From Cryobacterium psychrophilum (GTDB taxonomy: Bacteria > Actinomycetota > Actinomycetes > Actinomycetales > Microbacteriaceae): 64,000 nucleotides of DNA. Shown piece by piece: positions 48,801 to 58,649 of this stretch. The stretch covers positions 1 to 64,000 of the forward strand of contig NZ_SODI01000001.1 in the NCBI RefSeq assembly GCF_004365915.1, given 5' to 3'. A program made the translations under genes and the position numbers. Numbering within the stretch: position 1 is the first letter of the stretch; the number at the start of each line of letters is the position of its first letter. Below the pieces are notes generated by a model. The model did not search any database, had not been told where the DNA came from, and saw nothing but the letters and a program-made list of their open reading frames with translations.

Positions 48801-49373
48801 TCAGCGTCGGCCGTGACCTCCGTCACGGGTGGGGATGATGTGGGCATCCATTGCCTTCTGCACGGCGTCCGACTCGGTCTGGGTCAGGGTGCCGTGGGTG
48901 ACGGCCTCGTCAAGGTTGGCCTTGCTCTCGGCGGCCCCTTCGGCCTCCTTCTCGGTCTGGACGTCGGTCAGGGCGGTGGTCACCGTGGCTTCGTCGATGT
49001 TCAACTCGGCGGCCAGTGCCTGGGCAAGCTTGGTCTGGCGGGCATCCTGGGCGACCTCTCTGTCGGCCTGGGTGGCATCCGGGGAGAGGCGGGTGGCGGA
49101 TTCGGTTTGATCACGCACTGCGGTCAGGGCTTCGGAGACGGTGGACTCGGGTAGTCCCAGCGTGGTGGCCAGTGCTGCGGCGTCGATTCCTTTGCCGCCG
49201 CGGCCGTGGCCGTCGTGGCGGCCGGTGGGGTCGGTGGTGTCGCCAGGCATTGCAGATGCGCTGGCACTGGCCGTAGGGGTGGGGGTTTCAGCCTGGGCGG
49301 TCTGGGCCAGGCCCAGACCGAGACCCGAGACCAACGCCACGCCCGCTGCTCCGGCGATCAGTTTCCTCTTCAT
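48801..49373 (-). CDS. Exported protein with two repeated helical domains
   Basis: The 190-residue protein has a clear signal peptide (basic MKRK, hydrophobic LIAGAAGVALVSGLGLGLAQ, AQA cleavage site near 28). A Thr/Ser/Ala-Pro-rich linker with a His/Gly stretch follows. The mature part has two related helical units, ALATTLGLPESTVSEALTAV and ALAAELNIDEATVTTALTDV, each shaped like a small helix-turn-helix. An acidic C-terminal helix and a GGHGRR tail follow. No family function is known to me. It ends just before the long hairpin at 48743. Confidence 0.75.
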   Translation of the reverse strand: MKRKLIAGAAGVALVSGLGLGLAQTAQAETPTPTASASASAMPGDTTDPTGRHDGHGRGGKGIDAAALATTLGLPESTVSEALTAVRDQTESATRLSPDATQADREVAQDARQTKLAQALAAELNIDEATVTTALTDVQTEKEAEGAAESKANLDEAVTHGTLTQTESDAVQKAMDAHIIPTRDGGHGRR

Positions 49374-49856
49374 GGTGGTTCCTTCCGTCTTGTCCGGAAT
49401 CTCCGGTGTATGACATGAAGCCTGCGGACCGCGCCTATCAGGACACTATGGTGAGGCTGAGAGTGAAGGGTGAGGAACCGTCTCTCGACGGGAGATGTGT
49501 TGTGATGACGACATTTGATGCTGTGATGAAGAAGACGAAAACTAGCCCACCCGAGAGGCGGTGGCCGCGAAGAAAAGGGTGCACCTGGCCAAGGAGCAGA
49601 GTCTGGCCCCGGACCGCCGGGTGGACACCGGGCCGCCACATGGAGACGTGATGCACGCACGTCTATTCACCGTCTATTCCGCAGTATTCGGCTTGGATGG
49701 GTGTACAAAACGAAGGTGCACGACCCGGTTTGATTGACCCCGATAACGCTGGCAAGTTGGTAGCCCACCTGGCTCAGCTGGACGACACGTCAGGCGGATC
49801 AGTTGCCTCGCCAACGAGGGAGCACGTGCCAGGTGCATCGCCAATGTCGAGACGAG
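49374..49856. other. Gene-poor stretch
   Basis: No supported gene lies in these 483 bases. The 49488-49544 block matches 42637-42693 without gaps at about 72 percent identity (my count). Confidence 0.4.
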
Positions 49857-50408
49857 TCAGTCGTCAATGAAGGTGGGTGGAACAAGCTCGCCTCCGATGA
49901 CATCAGCCAGCAGCCTCGGGTCGATTGTCTCGCCGCGACGCAGCACGCTGATCTGCCCCGTTGGCTCAAGGATCACGCAGGCCACTTCTGCAAGCGATCG
50001 GATGCCGGCCAGTCGGAGCTGGGAATACACCTCACTATCAATGATGTGCGCTCGGGCGAGGTTGTCGTCGAGCAGACGCGACCCGGCCATCAGTAGTACG
50101 GCGGGACTGCTGACCACCCGTGCCACCTTGGCGCTGCGCCGAAGTTGACCGGTGGCCACCTGCAGGCTCAGGAGCGTCGCAAGCCCCAGCAGCCCGGCAA
50201 AAAGGGTGGGGGTGTCGCCGAGGATAGCGCGGCCAATGACCGCTCCGAGCGCGATGATCGCTGCGAGATCGAAACTCGACAGGGTGGCCAGGGTTCGTTG
50301 GCCGAGGAAACGCACGAGCAACAGCACCGCGACGTAGAAGAAGATCGACGATGCCACCACTCTCGCCGCATCGACCCAGTCGAGTCCGAATTCCGTCCAC
50401 ATATGCAC
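49857..50408 (-). CDS. DUF421/YetF-type membrane protein
   Basis: The 183-residue protein has an N-terminal membrane part of three helices (FFYVAVLLLVRFLGQRTLAT, SSFDLAAIIALGAVIGRAIL and a third up to about 85) with the signature RFLGQRTLATLSSFDLA. The cytoplasmic C-terminal domain has LRLAGIRSLAEVACVILEPT and GQISVLRR. This is the DUF421/YetF architecture; its biochemical role is not established. It stands alone on the minus strand. Confidence 0.9.
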   Translation of the reverse strand: MHMWTEFGLDWVDAARVVASSIFFYVAVLLLVRFLGQRTLATLSSFDLAAIIALGAVIGRAILGDTPTLFAGLLGLATLLSLQVATGQLRRSAKVARVVSSPAVLLMAGSRLLDDNLARAHIIDSEVYSQLRLAGIRSLAEVACVILEPTGQISVLRRGETIDPRLLADVIGGELVPPTFIDD

Positions 50409-50502
50409 TCCCCATCCTGCCCGCGCGCCCGAAGGCGTTCAGGCATGCGTACAGCTCCCATTATTGTCGCCGGTGCCGACGCTGGCTCAGAGACGCTGAC
50501 GG

Positions 50503-51291
50503 TTACGCGCCGGCCAGAACAGCGAAATATCCCGGAACCTGCTGCGATAGACCGAGGCGGCCCATCGAGACCACTTCGATATTTACCGGCCCGTCCGTGA
50601 CCAGCTGCCAGTCCGCATCCGGAAATGTGCTGTTTCGTTCCTGAGCTCCAAAACGCCCGGGGCGGGGCAGGTTTTCCAGAGCACTCTGCAACTGCGGGGG
50701 CATGCTTCGCCGGGTGGCACCCAGCTGCTGCAGATAGGCGAGGCTGTTCCCGGGAAAGTTGGTTTCGGTGAGGAACACCCGGCCGCTGCTCCTGATGACG
50801 GTTCGTAGGTTGGCAGCCATGCTGGCCTGCTTGTTGGGTTTCAGAACGTGGAATACTCCGCGGACAAAAATGTTGGCCGGCCCCATCCGCTCCAACAGAC
50901 GCTCTCCGGCACCTGCTTCCGCAGCATCCAGAACCATGAAATCGGTGTTCTGAAGGCCTTCAGCTTCTCTCTTCGCCAACTCGACCGCTCCGCTGGAAAC
51001 GTCGAGGCCAAGCACGCTCGGAAAAAGTCCAGCAAGCCAGCGGGTGTACGTTCCGTTGCCACACCCGACATCAATCACCGGAAGAGTCGGATCAAAGTGG
51101 GCTACGACGGCGTCGGCGTACTGCTCAGACTCGGTCCGGGAACCAGAATCCCACAGCACGTCTCCCGAATGACCCGTGGTGTGGATTCCGCGCCAGTACC
51201 CTTCCCACCCGGCTGCCGGGTCCTTCGGTGCGCGGGAAGCGAGGCGTACTACTGATGGAACAAGCAGCATGCGTTCCCAAAGCTTTGACAT
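50503..51291 (-). CDS. Class I SAM-dependent methyltransferase
   Basis: This 262-residue protein has the Rossmann SAM motif PVIDVGCGNGTYTRWLAGLF at about 70-90, the acidic ribose contact in VLGLDVSSGAVELA and a motif-II-like DFMVLDAAEA. The N-terminus (AAGWEGYWRGIH) and C-terminus are family-variable, and no substrate can be assigned. It starts three bases after the diguanylate cyclase gene and is likely co-transcribed. Confidence 0.85.
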   Translation of the reverse strand: MSKLWERMLLVPSVVRLASRAPKDPAAGWEGYWRGIHTTGHSGDVLWDSGSRTESEQYADAVVAHFDPTLPVIDVGCGNGTYTRWLAGLFPSVLGLDVSSGAVELAKREAEGLQNTDFMVLDAAEAGAGERLLERMGPANIFVRGVFHVLKPNKQASMAANLRTVIRSSGRVFLTETNFPGNSLAYLQQLGATRRSMPPQLQSALENLPRPGRFGAQERNSTFPDADWQLVTDGPVNIEVVSMGRLGLSQQVPGYFAVLAGA

Positions 51292-51294
51292 GTC

Positions 51295-52755
51295 CTAATC
51301 GTACTGACACTGCGCGAGATGCCGGGGATTCGTTCCGGTACCTTCCACAATCGCTTTCAGTCCCGCAGAGGAAATCAGCTGAAGAATGGCCGCAACGAAT
51401 TTCTGCTGTTGCGGGTCCGAACCGATGTCAAGAATGAGGGAATGGTCGACCTGCACCGTGTCTGTGGGAAGTGCCCGTAGATAGCTGATGGGCGAATAGC
51501 CGGTACCGAAGTCATCAATTTGCAGCCCCACGCCCAGGTCGCGCAGCCCGCCCAGAACCTGTTCTTCCGCCGTTCCCCTGGACATCAACACGGTCTCGGT
51601 GATCTCCAAAACCAAACGCCACGGAGCCACCTGATGCCTGTCCAGCGTATCCCGGACATCTTGTAGCAGATCGCTGCGAAGCAGTTCGGCGGCGGAAAGA
51701 TTGATGTGAAAACGAAACTCGGTCAGGTCAGGTGCGGTTTCGTTCCATCGCCTTATTTGGGCGACTCCTTCATGCAGCACCCACCGTCCCAGCTCCAGGA
51801 TCAGGCCGGTTTCCTCGGCGATGCGGATGAAGCTGTCCGGCATAATAATTCCGCGTACGGGATGCTGCCAGCGAAGAAGCGCTTCGATGCCTATGGCCCT
51901 GCCCGAGGCCAATTCGACCACCGGCTGGTAGTGCAGTGCCAGTTGGCCTCCGGCAATAGCCGTGCGCAGTTCGGCGGTGATACGTGAGCGCTCCCGAATG
52001 GCGACGAGCATATCGGGGTGGAAGAGTTGCACGTTGTTGCGACCCTGCGCCTTCGCCTGATCCATGGCGATGTCAGCATCGCGCATCAGCGCCTCTGCCG
52101 GATACCCCGGCGTGCCGATGCACACCCCGATGCTGGCCATCGCCCAGACCGTTTCGGTTCCGACACGCACGCTGCCCTGCAGCTGTTCCGATACCCGGTG
52201 CGCAATCTGCAGGATCTCCTCTTCCGTGGCCTCGGCGATGACGACGGCAAATTCATCCCCGCCCAGTCGGGCCACGGTGTCAGCGGCCCGGACGGCGGAC
52301 CGGATACGCTTGGCAACCTCGACCAGTACAACGTCACCGGCACCATGGCCCAGAGTGTCATTGATGGGCTTGAAAGAATCCAGATCCAGCACCAGCACGG
52401 CAGGGGCTCTTCCGCTGTTCGCACTGGCCAGGATTGCCTCCTCGATGCGTTCATGGAGCAGAGTCCTATTTGCAAGGCCGGTTAGGTCATCCGTCTTGGC
52501 CATCTGTTCCAGCTCAGCCTGCGTTCGACGCAACATGGCGGTGCGGTCGGCAACCCGCTGTTCCAGATCCGAGCAAATATACTCAAGTTCCTCCGCGAGC
52601 AGGTTGACGCCTGTGATGACAGCATCGATGTCATCTCGACGTTCCGACGGTGTCATGCGTGTGTTCAGCTCGCCGGCAGCCAACCGGACAATACCCTCTA
52701 CCAACTGCTGCAGGCGTGGGTCCTTAACGTCATTTTCCGAACTCACATCATCCAC
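51295..52755 (-). CDS. GGDEF-EAL bifunctional c-di-GMP protein with degenerate EAL end
   Basis: The 486-residue cytoplasmic protein has an N-terminal HAMP-like/coiled-coil segment (ELEYICSDLEQRVADRTAML) leading to GGDEF (about 90-245, intact RLGGDEFAVVI active site) and EAL (about 260-486, IGIEALLRWQHP). EAL metal residues are seen in NLSAAELL, EITETVL and IDDFGTGYSPISY. The catalytic KxD site reads VQVDHS instead of LKIDRS. The usual VVAEGVET is replaced by AIVEGTGTNPRHLAQCQ, with about 25 C-terminal residues missing. It is therefore probably a cyclase with an impaired phosphodiesterase domain. No membrane segment is seen. Confidence 0.9.
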   Translation of the reverse strand: MDDVSSENDVKDPRLQQLVEGIVRLAAGELNTRMTPSERRDDIDAVITGVNLLAEELEYICSDLEQRVADRTAMLRRTQAELEQMAKTDDLTGLANRTLLHERIEEAILASANSGRAPAVLVLDLDSFKPINDTLGHGAGDVVLVEVAKRIRSAVRAADTVARLGGDEFAVVIAEATEEEILQIAHRVSEQLQGSVRVGTETVWAMASIGVCIGTPGYPAEALMRDADIAMDQAKAQGRNNVQLFHPDMLVAIRERSRITAELRTAIAGGQLALHYQPVVELASGRAIGIEALLRWQHPVRGIIMPDSFIRIAEETGLILELGRWVLHEGVAQIRRWNETAPDLTEFRFHINLSAAELLRSDLLQDVRDTLDRHQVAPWRLVLEITETVLMSRGTAEEQVLGGLRDLGVGLQIDDFGTGYSPISYLRALPTDTVQVDHSLILDIGSDPQQQKFVAAILQLISSAGLKAIVEGTGTNPRHLAQCQYD

Positions 52756-52814
52756 CGGTGCAATACACAGCGTGATGTCCGGCCCATATCGAGGCCGGCA
52801 GCGTTGCTCGTCAC

Positions 52815-53222
52815 TCAGGCACCGGCGCCAAGCCAGTCAATGGCCTCGCTGCGCGATGTGAAAAAACGAGTTGGACAAGGCGGCACGTGTACACCGAGAA
52901 AAAATTTCGCCAGGACCCGGTCTACGGGAGATTTGCCCAACAGTGCAATGCGTGAGGCGCTGCAGGGAATGGGCCACACGGCCCTGGCTTCGCGGCTGAC
53001 CGAACCAACTGCTGCCATATCCACGAGCATGGCATGCTGTTCCTGCTGGCAGACCTCGTTGACTTGCGCCATGGCGGCGCGGGCGTCCTCGACCTGAATG
53101 TGCACCCCGAGCCGCCAACGCAGAAGAAGAAGCCCACCATCGCTCAGTCCAATACTGAGCTTTGCCGCGTCCGCAGCGACAGGATCCACCAGCACGTGTC
53201 CTCCCCCTGAGCACGCCGCCAA
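52815..53222 (-). CDS. STAS/SpoIIAA-like small protein
   Basis: This 135-residue protein contains a STAS-like alternation (LLLLRWRLGVHIQVEDARAA, MLVDMAAVGSVSREARAVW). The family C-terminus is VLAKFFLGVHVPPCPTRFFT, known to me from small actinobacterial proteins next to GGDEF genes. A GTG 27 bases downstream could be the true start. It lies 59 bases upstream of the GGDEF-EAL gene on the same strand, so a regulatory role in that pathway is plausible but inferred. Confidence 0.7.
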   Translation of the reverse strand: MAACSGGGHVLVDPVAADAAKLSIGLSDGGLLLLRWRLGVHIQVEDARAAMAQVNEVCQQEQHAMLVDMAAVGSVSREARAVWPIPCSASRIALLGKSPVDRVLAKFFLGVHVPPCPTRFFTSRSEAIDWLGAGA

Positions 53223-53317
53223 ACCATTCAGCCGCTGCTCAAAGATACTCGTGTTGATCGGCTTCTCAAACTCTCAGCCGGCAAGGTGTCACGGCGAATC
53301 GGGATGCTGGTGGCCGG

Positions 53318-54949
53318 TCAGCTGGCCGCCACCTTTTCACGCAATCCGGCCCGTGCGGCCGCGATGATAAGATCGGCGGCTTTCTCGCCGATCACGATGG
53401 CGGGAGCGTTAGTGTGCCCTCGGATGATCTGCGGCATGACCGACGCATCCGCGACGCGGAGCCCCTGCACCCCGCGCACACGGAGTTCACCATCGACCGG
53501 CGCGGACGCATCCGACCCCATTCGTACCGTGCTCGTCGGGTGATACAGCGTGTGCGACAGGGAGTTGAGTGCAGCCGCTGCGCGCGCCGTCGAGTCAAGT
53601 TGCTCGCCCTTCATCGGGCGCAGGTGCTTCCCGTTCGAGACCGCCTTCATCGCCGGTCTCATCAGGATCCGCTCGGCGATAGCCAGCCCACGCATCATCA
53701 CCGCGCGGTCCTCTCCGCCGGGATCCGAGAGGTAGCGCGGATCGATGATCGGCTTGTCCAACGGATTGGCCGATGCCAGGGTGACGGTGCCGGTGCTCTT
53801 CGGCTGGATCAAGATCGGGCCGAGGCTGATGCCGTGCCTGGGGATGCCAGCGAGACCCTCATCGACATACGCTGCGGGCGCGAAGATGATCTCCAGGTCG
53901 GGCAACGACACGTCGTCGCTGGATCGCACAAAGCCGTAAGCCTCCGCGACGTTGGACGTCAGCATGCCGCGTCGACGTAGGAGGTAAGTGCCCACCTCTC
54001 CGAGTGCCGTCGCCGTGAGCAGGGTGCCGCCCGGGGTCTCGACGGCGAAGAACGAGACGAGGTGATCCCGCAGGTTTGCACCGACCTCGGGGGAGTCGAC
54101 GAGCACCGGGATGCCGACCGCCGTCAATTGGGCCGGGTCGCCGATTCCGGAGAGCATAAGGAGCTGAGGCGTGTTCACGGCACCGCCGCAGAGAATGACC
54201 TCGCGGCGAGCGGCGACCCGATGCAGTTCGCCGGCCACCGAGTACTCCACGCCGACGGCGCGGGTCCCTTCGAAAAGCACGCGTGTCGCCTCCGTTCCGG
54301 TGCGGACGACGAGATTTTTGCGTGCCTTGACCGGCGTCAGGTAGCCGTCGACCGTGCTGTGACGTGAGCCCTTCTTCTGGCTGAGCATCGTTTGGCTGAA
54401 CCCCTCGGGCTGCCGGGAGTTCGGCGGCACGACGGCGTATCCGGCTTCGGTGACAGCGTGGAGGAATGTCCCGGTGAGGTCCCGCGGACTCCGCTGGTGT
54501 TCGACGCTGATCGCGCCGTCGTTGCCGTGCTCGGGATCGATTGCGCTTTGTACCCGCTCCACCCGTTTGAAGATGGGCAGCAGGGATTCATACGACCAGC
54601 CGGGGCCGGCGAGGTCGGCCCAGCGATCGTAGTCGGCCGCGAACCCGCGCACCCACATCATCGCGTTAAGCGAAGACGAACCGCCGAGAACCTTCCCGCG
54701 GGGCCCGTAGACGGTACGACCGCGCAGGCCCGGCTGTGGGGTGGTCTCGTAGTTCCAATCGAGATCGGTCTTGAAGAGCCCCGAGAACGCAGCGGGGATG
54801 TGCACGTTTGGGTTCTTGTCGTTCCCGCCGGCCTCAAGCAGCACGACCGAATTCGACGGATCCGCGCTGAGGCGGTTGGCCAGCGCAGCACCGGCCGAGC
54901 CTGCGCCGACCACTACGTAGTCGAACGAACCATCCTCGCGGGCGGTCAT
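53318..54949 (-). CDS. GMC-family FAD-dependent alcohol oxidase/dehydrogenase
   Basis: This 543-residue enzyme has an N-terminal FAD site FDYVVVGAGSAGAALANRLS, the GMC signature 1 YGPRGKVLGGSSSLNAMMWV, signature 2 CGGAVNTPQLLMLSGIG and the catalytic His pair at HTLYHPTSTVRMG and IRGHTNAPAIVIGEKAADLI. It oxidises a primary alcohol to the aldehyde or beyond. It overlaps by four bases with an acyl-CoA ligase relic and stands near an aldehyde dehydrogenase pseudogene, pointing to a former alcohol-to-acyl-CoA pathway. Confidence 0.92.
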   Translation of the reverse strand: MTAREDGSFDYVVVGAGSAGAALANRLSADPSNSVVLLEAGGNDKNPNVHIPAAFSGLFKTDLDWNYETTPQPGLRGRTVYGPRGKVLGGSSSLNAMMWVRGFAADYDRWADLAGPGWSYESLLPIFKRVERVQSAIDPEHGNDGAISVEHQRSPRDLTGTFLHAVTEAGYAVVPPNSRQPEGFSQTMLSQKKGSRHSTVDGYLTPVKARKNLVVRTGTEATRVLFEGTRAVGVEYSVAGELHRVAARREVILCGGAVNTPQLLMLSGIGDPAQLTAVGIPVLVDSPEVGANLRDHLVSFFAVETPGGTLLTATALGEVGTYLLRRRGMLTSNVAEAYGFVRSSDDVSLPDLEIIFAPAAYVDEGLAGIPRHGISLGPILIQPKSTGTVTLASANPLDKPIIDPRYLSDPGGEDRAVMMRGLAIAERILMRPAMKAVSNGKHLRPMKGEQLDSTARAAAALNSLSHTLYHPTSTVRMGSDASAPVDGELRVRGVQGLRVADASVMPQIIRGHTNAPAIVIGEKAADLIIAAARAGLREKVAAS

Positions 54950-55131
54950 GAGTGCGCTGCCGGAACTCGCAGATCTTTGCGCATGAGTTTGCCGGGGGAT
55001 GACTGTGGAACTGTCTCGATCATTTTGACCTGTCTCACCTTTTTATGGGGGGCCACACGTTCAGCGATGACGTCGGCTCCGCTCAGTTCAGCTGAGGGCT
55101 GCAGTACGACGAATGCGTGGGGGACGTCTTC
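54946..55131 (-). pseudogene. Acyl-CoA (4-coumarate-type) ligase C-terminal fragment
   Basis: About 60 codons encode VPHAFVVLQPSAELSGADVI, ERVAPHKKVRQVKMIETVPQ and SSPGKLMRKDLRVPAA. The last piece carries the PxxxxGKxxRKxL motif with the adenylation lysine. The whole N-terminal domain is missing. The stop overlaps the GMC start, so it was once an operon partner. Confidence 0.78.
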
Positions 55132-55147
55132 TCCTTCCGCGTCGCGG

Positions 55148-56880
55148 TTACGCCCGGAAAGCGGAAATGAAGATCCCGGGCATCTTCGCCCACGAAGGCT
55201 TGGCCGCGAATGCCGCCAGCAGAGCGCCCGCCTTCTGCGCACTCCGCGCAGTGACGAACCACGGAGGCTTCGGGAAGAGCGCAAACTCGCCGTGCGCGAA
55301 CGACCGCGGGAACGGACGGAACGGACCGGTGACCACCGTGCGCTCCGCCGAGTCGATCAGGAGCGCGTTATGCACCACGCCGATCCCTGACTGTACGTTG
55401 TCGATGGTATGACCAGGGAACGCTCCCCAGAACGCCGTCGCGGTAAGAAAGCCGAGGCCAGTCCAGGAGTTGATGGCGATCGTCCCGTATTCCAGCCTCG
55501 CCATGGCGTTGCGGAACCCCGCTCCGAGTTTCTTAATGACGGACGGCTCGGCGATCACGTTGGCGCCGAGCGTTCCGAGGAAGTTCCGGTTGACGGTCGC
55601 CACGGACGTGTCGAGGAATCCCTGACCGGATCCCGGCAGCTCAATCACGCCGAGCACCGGCGAGAAGGTCTCGGTCTTCTGGATGTCGGTGGCATCCTCG
55701 TCGGCCTTGATGTCGACCAGCAGCCGAGTGCCCGCCGCGAACCTCTGCGCATTCGGATATCACGCCGCGGCGTCGGAGATCCGGCCGTCGCTGCCGGGGT
55801 ACCGCGCCTTGCGAGCGGGTGTGCGCTCGAGTGCCGACCCCAGCTCGGCGAGGAACTCGGCCTTCTGAGGCCAGTCGGCGCTGAGCACCACGATCTGACC
55901 GGCGATGCAGTTGTAACCACCGTTGTGAAGTCGCATCGTGGCGACGTGCTCCGCCTGGTAGCGGAGGTCGCGCTTCGTCCATCTGCTGGGCAGAATGATG
56001 ATCGGTGCCACACCGCCGAGCTCGCTGGTGATGGGCTTCTTGAGAAGCGGCGTTCCCGCCGTCTTGCGCGTGACGACGTCGGCTGCGGGCCCCCACACGA
56101 CCACGTCGTGGGTCGTCGAACTGCCCGTGATGTGGACGTGGTCGACCAGCGCGTGGTGCGCAAGATAACTGCCTTCGGCGGCCCCTCCCTGAACGATGCG
56201 AAGCATTTTCGCGGCGACCAGCGGCTCGAGCGCCGCCAGGTACACGCTCATCATCCCGGCCATGCTCGGGTTGAGCTTGAGGATTACGGCACGATTGTTT
56301 GCCACGATTTCGTACAGTACGTCGAGCGGCGGGATCGACGTGATGTTGCCGGCGCCGAGCACGAGGCCGACTCCGCCGGACGTCGTGGGGTTCAGCTCGC
56401 CGAGCCCGGCGTTCCTGACGGCTTCGGCTGCTGTGACCCCGGGTTTGAGCCACACCTCGGCGCGGAAGCCATGCAGAAGCACGGCCTCGTGTGCGGTGTG
56501 CGGACGGACCGGGATCGTCACCCGATTACGGGGAGCAGTCCCCATCTTGATGCCGGCAAGCGGCGACGTGCCCGCGGCTAACTTGGCGACAGAGTGGGCC
56601 AGGGTGCCGACTCCGGCGAGCGCGGCATACGGCCCGGAGATCCATTCCTCACCGACCAGCTGTGTGCGCCATCCAAACCTTTGATGTCGCGGGCCCGTGT
56701 CACCCAGCGCTGCGCCTGCGCTGCCATGGCGGAGTGGGTCGCGGCGAGCAACGTAGCGCGCTGTGCGAGCGGCATCGCCGCCCACTGTGCGGCACTCTCG
56801 ACGAGTTCGGCAAGAGCCGCGTCCAACGCACCCCGCGTGGCACCTGATACCGACGAGGCGTGCGGTGACGCGGTGGACAC
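55148..56880 (-). pseudogene. NAD-dependent aldehyde dehydrogenase-like gene, broken by a frameshift and a nonsense codon
   Basis: The N-terminal piece (from 56880) reads ESAAQWAAMPLAQRATLLAA. Near 56660-56700 the frame shifts to QLVGEEWISGPYAALAGVGT, and the rest follows in one frame: GLVLGAGNITSIPPLDVLYE, HITGSSTTHDVVVWG, TSELGGVAPIIILPSRWTKR and NGGYNCIAGQIV, which holds the catalytic Cys. A TGA at 55762-55760 interrupts that same frame. Homology then continues as YPNAQRFAAGTRLLVDIKAD and ends with ALFPKPPWFVTARSA. The family is a ~570-residue ALDH type. Confidence 0.82.
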
Positions 56881-57050
56881 GTTGACGGCCTGAGGGGATT
56901 GATCTGCGATAGATCATGGATCTCCTTTGATCTTGTGTGCAATTATCGACCGCTTCGCCCTCGCCTCCGATGGGTGGTTGTCCCAACATAGGCCCCCGGC
57001 ATTGTGTGGCTGCACAACCATTCGATGGGCAAGGAGGCTACAGTTCCTGC

Positions 57051-58247
57051 ATGCACACCTCGAACATCGCCATTCCTAACGGAATCGACGCGGATGCGCG
57101 GGCGCTTTTCGCGGAGATGCTCGATTCCGTCCCTGCCCTCGCCGCCCGCGTCGTGGACCAGGTTCTCCACGGGGAACATTCGTACGCGGAAAGCACTCTC
57201 GAGCTGGCCGTTCTCGAGTCCGTGGTGATCGAAAACATCGAAGCACTTCTTCTCGGACTGTCCGGAAACAATCAATCGCTGGAGGCGCCGCGTCGGGCCG
57301 GGCGCGTCAAGGCGGCATCCAACATCCCGATGGCCGGACTCCTTCACGCCTATCGCCTTGCCGGTTTGCTGCTGTGGGACGAGATGATGTCCAGATCTCT
57401 CGCCTCCTCTCCGCGCTCCGAAGCCCTCCTCCGCGTCTCCTCCTCGGTGTGGGGGATCATCGACGAGTATTCCCACGCGGCGGCCGAAGCGTATCGCGTG
57501 GTCATTGATGACCTCGACCGGAAGGACCAGCAAGCAAAAAACGTGAAGTTGCTGAGTCTGCTTGAGGGTGACACCGTGACGAGTGAAATCCCGCGCATGC
57601 TGCGCGCGCTCGGCCTGCCCGAGCACGCTACCTATCTTGTCGTGGTGGCGGAGCTGAGCGGAACGGGCGACGACCCGATGCCGGGGGTCGCGTCCCGACT
57701 TCGCGCGGCTGGCATCTACTCGGCGTGGGCGACCTGGAAAGGGGAATTTGTCGGCCTCCTCGCGTGCCTGCTCGATACGGAAACGGCGAGCGCGATTCAC
57801 GTTGTTGCCGAACTTGCAGCATCACGAATCGGTGTCAGCCGAAGCTTTCCCAGTCTGAGCGTTGCCCGCGACGCGGTTACGCAAGCGCGGCTCTCCATGC
57901 AGTGCATCCCGAACGGGAGCGTGGGGGCCCATCGCTACGGGGCGGCACCTCTTGACCTGCTGATCGTCAGCGACCCGGCGTCTACGGCGGAGGTCCACGC
58001 AACCGTTCTCGGCCCATTGAGCGCGATCGATCATCGAGATTCAGGGTTGCTGCTCGACACCCTCGAAGCCTGGTTCGCCGCTAACGGGTCCACCAGCGAG
58101 GCAGCGCAACTGATTCACTGTCATCGCAATACGGTGCTGCATCGACTGGCAAAACTCTCCGAGCTCACCGGGCGATCGGTCACGCGACCGTTGGATGCCG
58201 CAGAACTCTACGTCGCGCTGCGTGCCGCCCGCCTCGCCCGAGGCTGA
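57051..58247 (+). CDS. PucR/CdaR-type transcriptional regulator
   Basis: The protein is 398 residues from the ATG at 57051 (AAGGAGG 13 bases upstream; the open frame before it lacks homology). An N-terminal RsbT-like helical sensor ([20 protein letters not shown]) leads to a GGDEF-like middle domain. The C-terminal PucR helix-turn-helix reads [20 protein letters not shown]. Members often control catabolism of amines, alcohols and aromatic compounds. It is divergent from the broken aldehyde dehydrogenase, its probable target. Confidence 0.88.
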   Translation: MHTSNIAIPNGIDADARALFAEMLDSVPALAARVVDQVLHGEHSYAESTLELAVLESVVIENIEALLLGLSGNNQSLEAPRRAGRVKAASNIPMAGLLHAYRLAGLLLWDEMMSRSLASSPRSEALLRVSSSVWGIIDEYSHAAAEAYRVVIDDLDRKDQQAKNVKLLSLLEGDTVTSEIPRMLRALGLPEHATYLVVVAELSGTGDDPMPGVASRLRAAGIYSAWATWKGEFVGLLACLLDTETASAIHVVAELAASRIGVSRSFPSLSVARDAVTQARLSMQCIPNGSVGAHRYGAAPLDLLIVSDPASTAEVHATVLGPLSAIDHRDSGLLLDTLEAWFAANGSTSEAAQLIHCHRNTVLHRLAKLSELTGRSVTRPLDAAELYVALRAARLARG

Positions 58248-58649
58248 CGGTTAGTCCAGCCGCCTGCTCGTGGCGGTCGTGGTATTGACGCCGGTGCCAA
58301 GCCTGGTGACCGGTGTCGCCCATTCGTTGTTTGGAGCTGGCTCGCCGGCACGGCACCCAAAAGGGTGAAATCATGACTCTGGATCTGTTGCCGTGCTCGA
58401 CGACCCTCATGGTCGACGTTTATTCCTTGAGTTCGCTCGCTCAACGTGAGACAGGGAGACCACGGATGCTGATGAGCTTCGGCAGGGAGGTACATGGGGT
58501 TCCAGACCACGGCTGAGCGGGCAGCGCCACCGGCGGCCCGTGCCGGCAGCACGCGGGTCCGGGTTCACCTGACTTTGGTCGTCGCCCATTGGCGGCGGGC
58601 GCGGTAGACGCTACATTGTGATCACGTCCCTCGGTATCGAAAGGCGGCA
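58248..58649. other. Intergenic stretch with one unassigned short frame
   Basis: A 47-codon frame at 58373-58516 begins with ATG after AAAGGGTGAAATC, but its sequence (MTLDLLPCSTTLMV...) resembles nothing I know. No other gene or site is evident in these 402 bases. Confidence 0.3.

Noticed and set aside
58373..58516. 47-codon frame with a passable ribosome binding site
   Set aside because: No homology and unusual composition; too weak to call as a gene.
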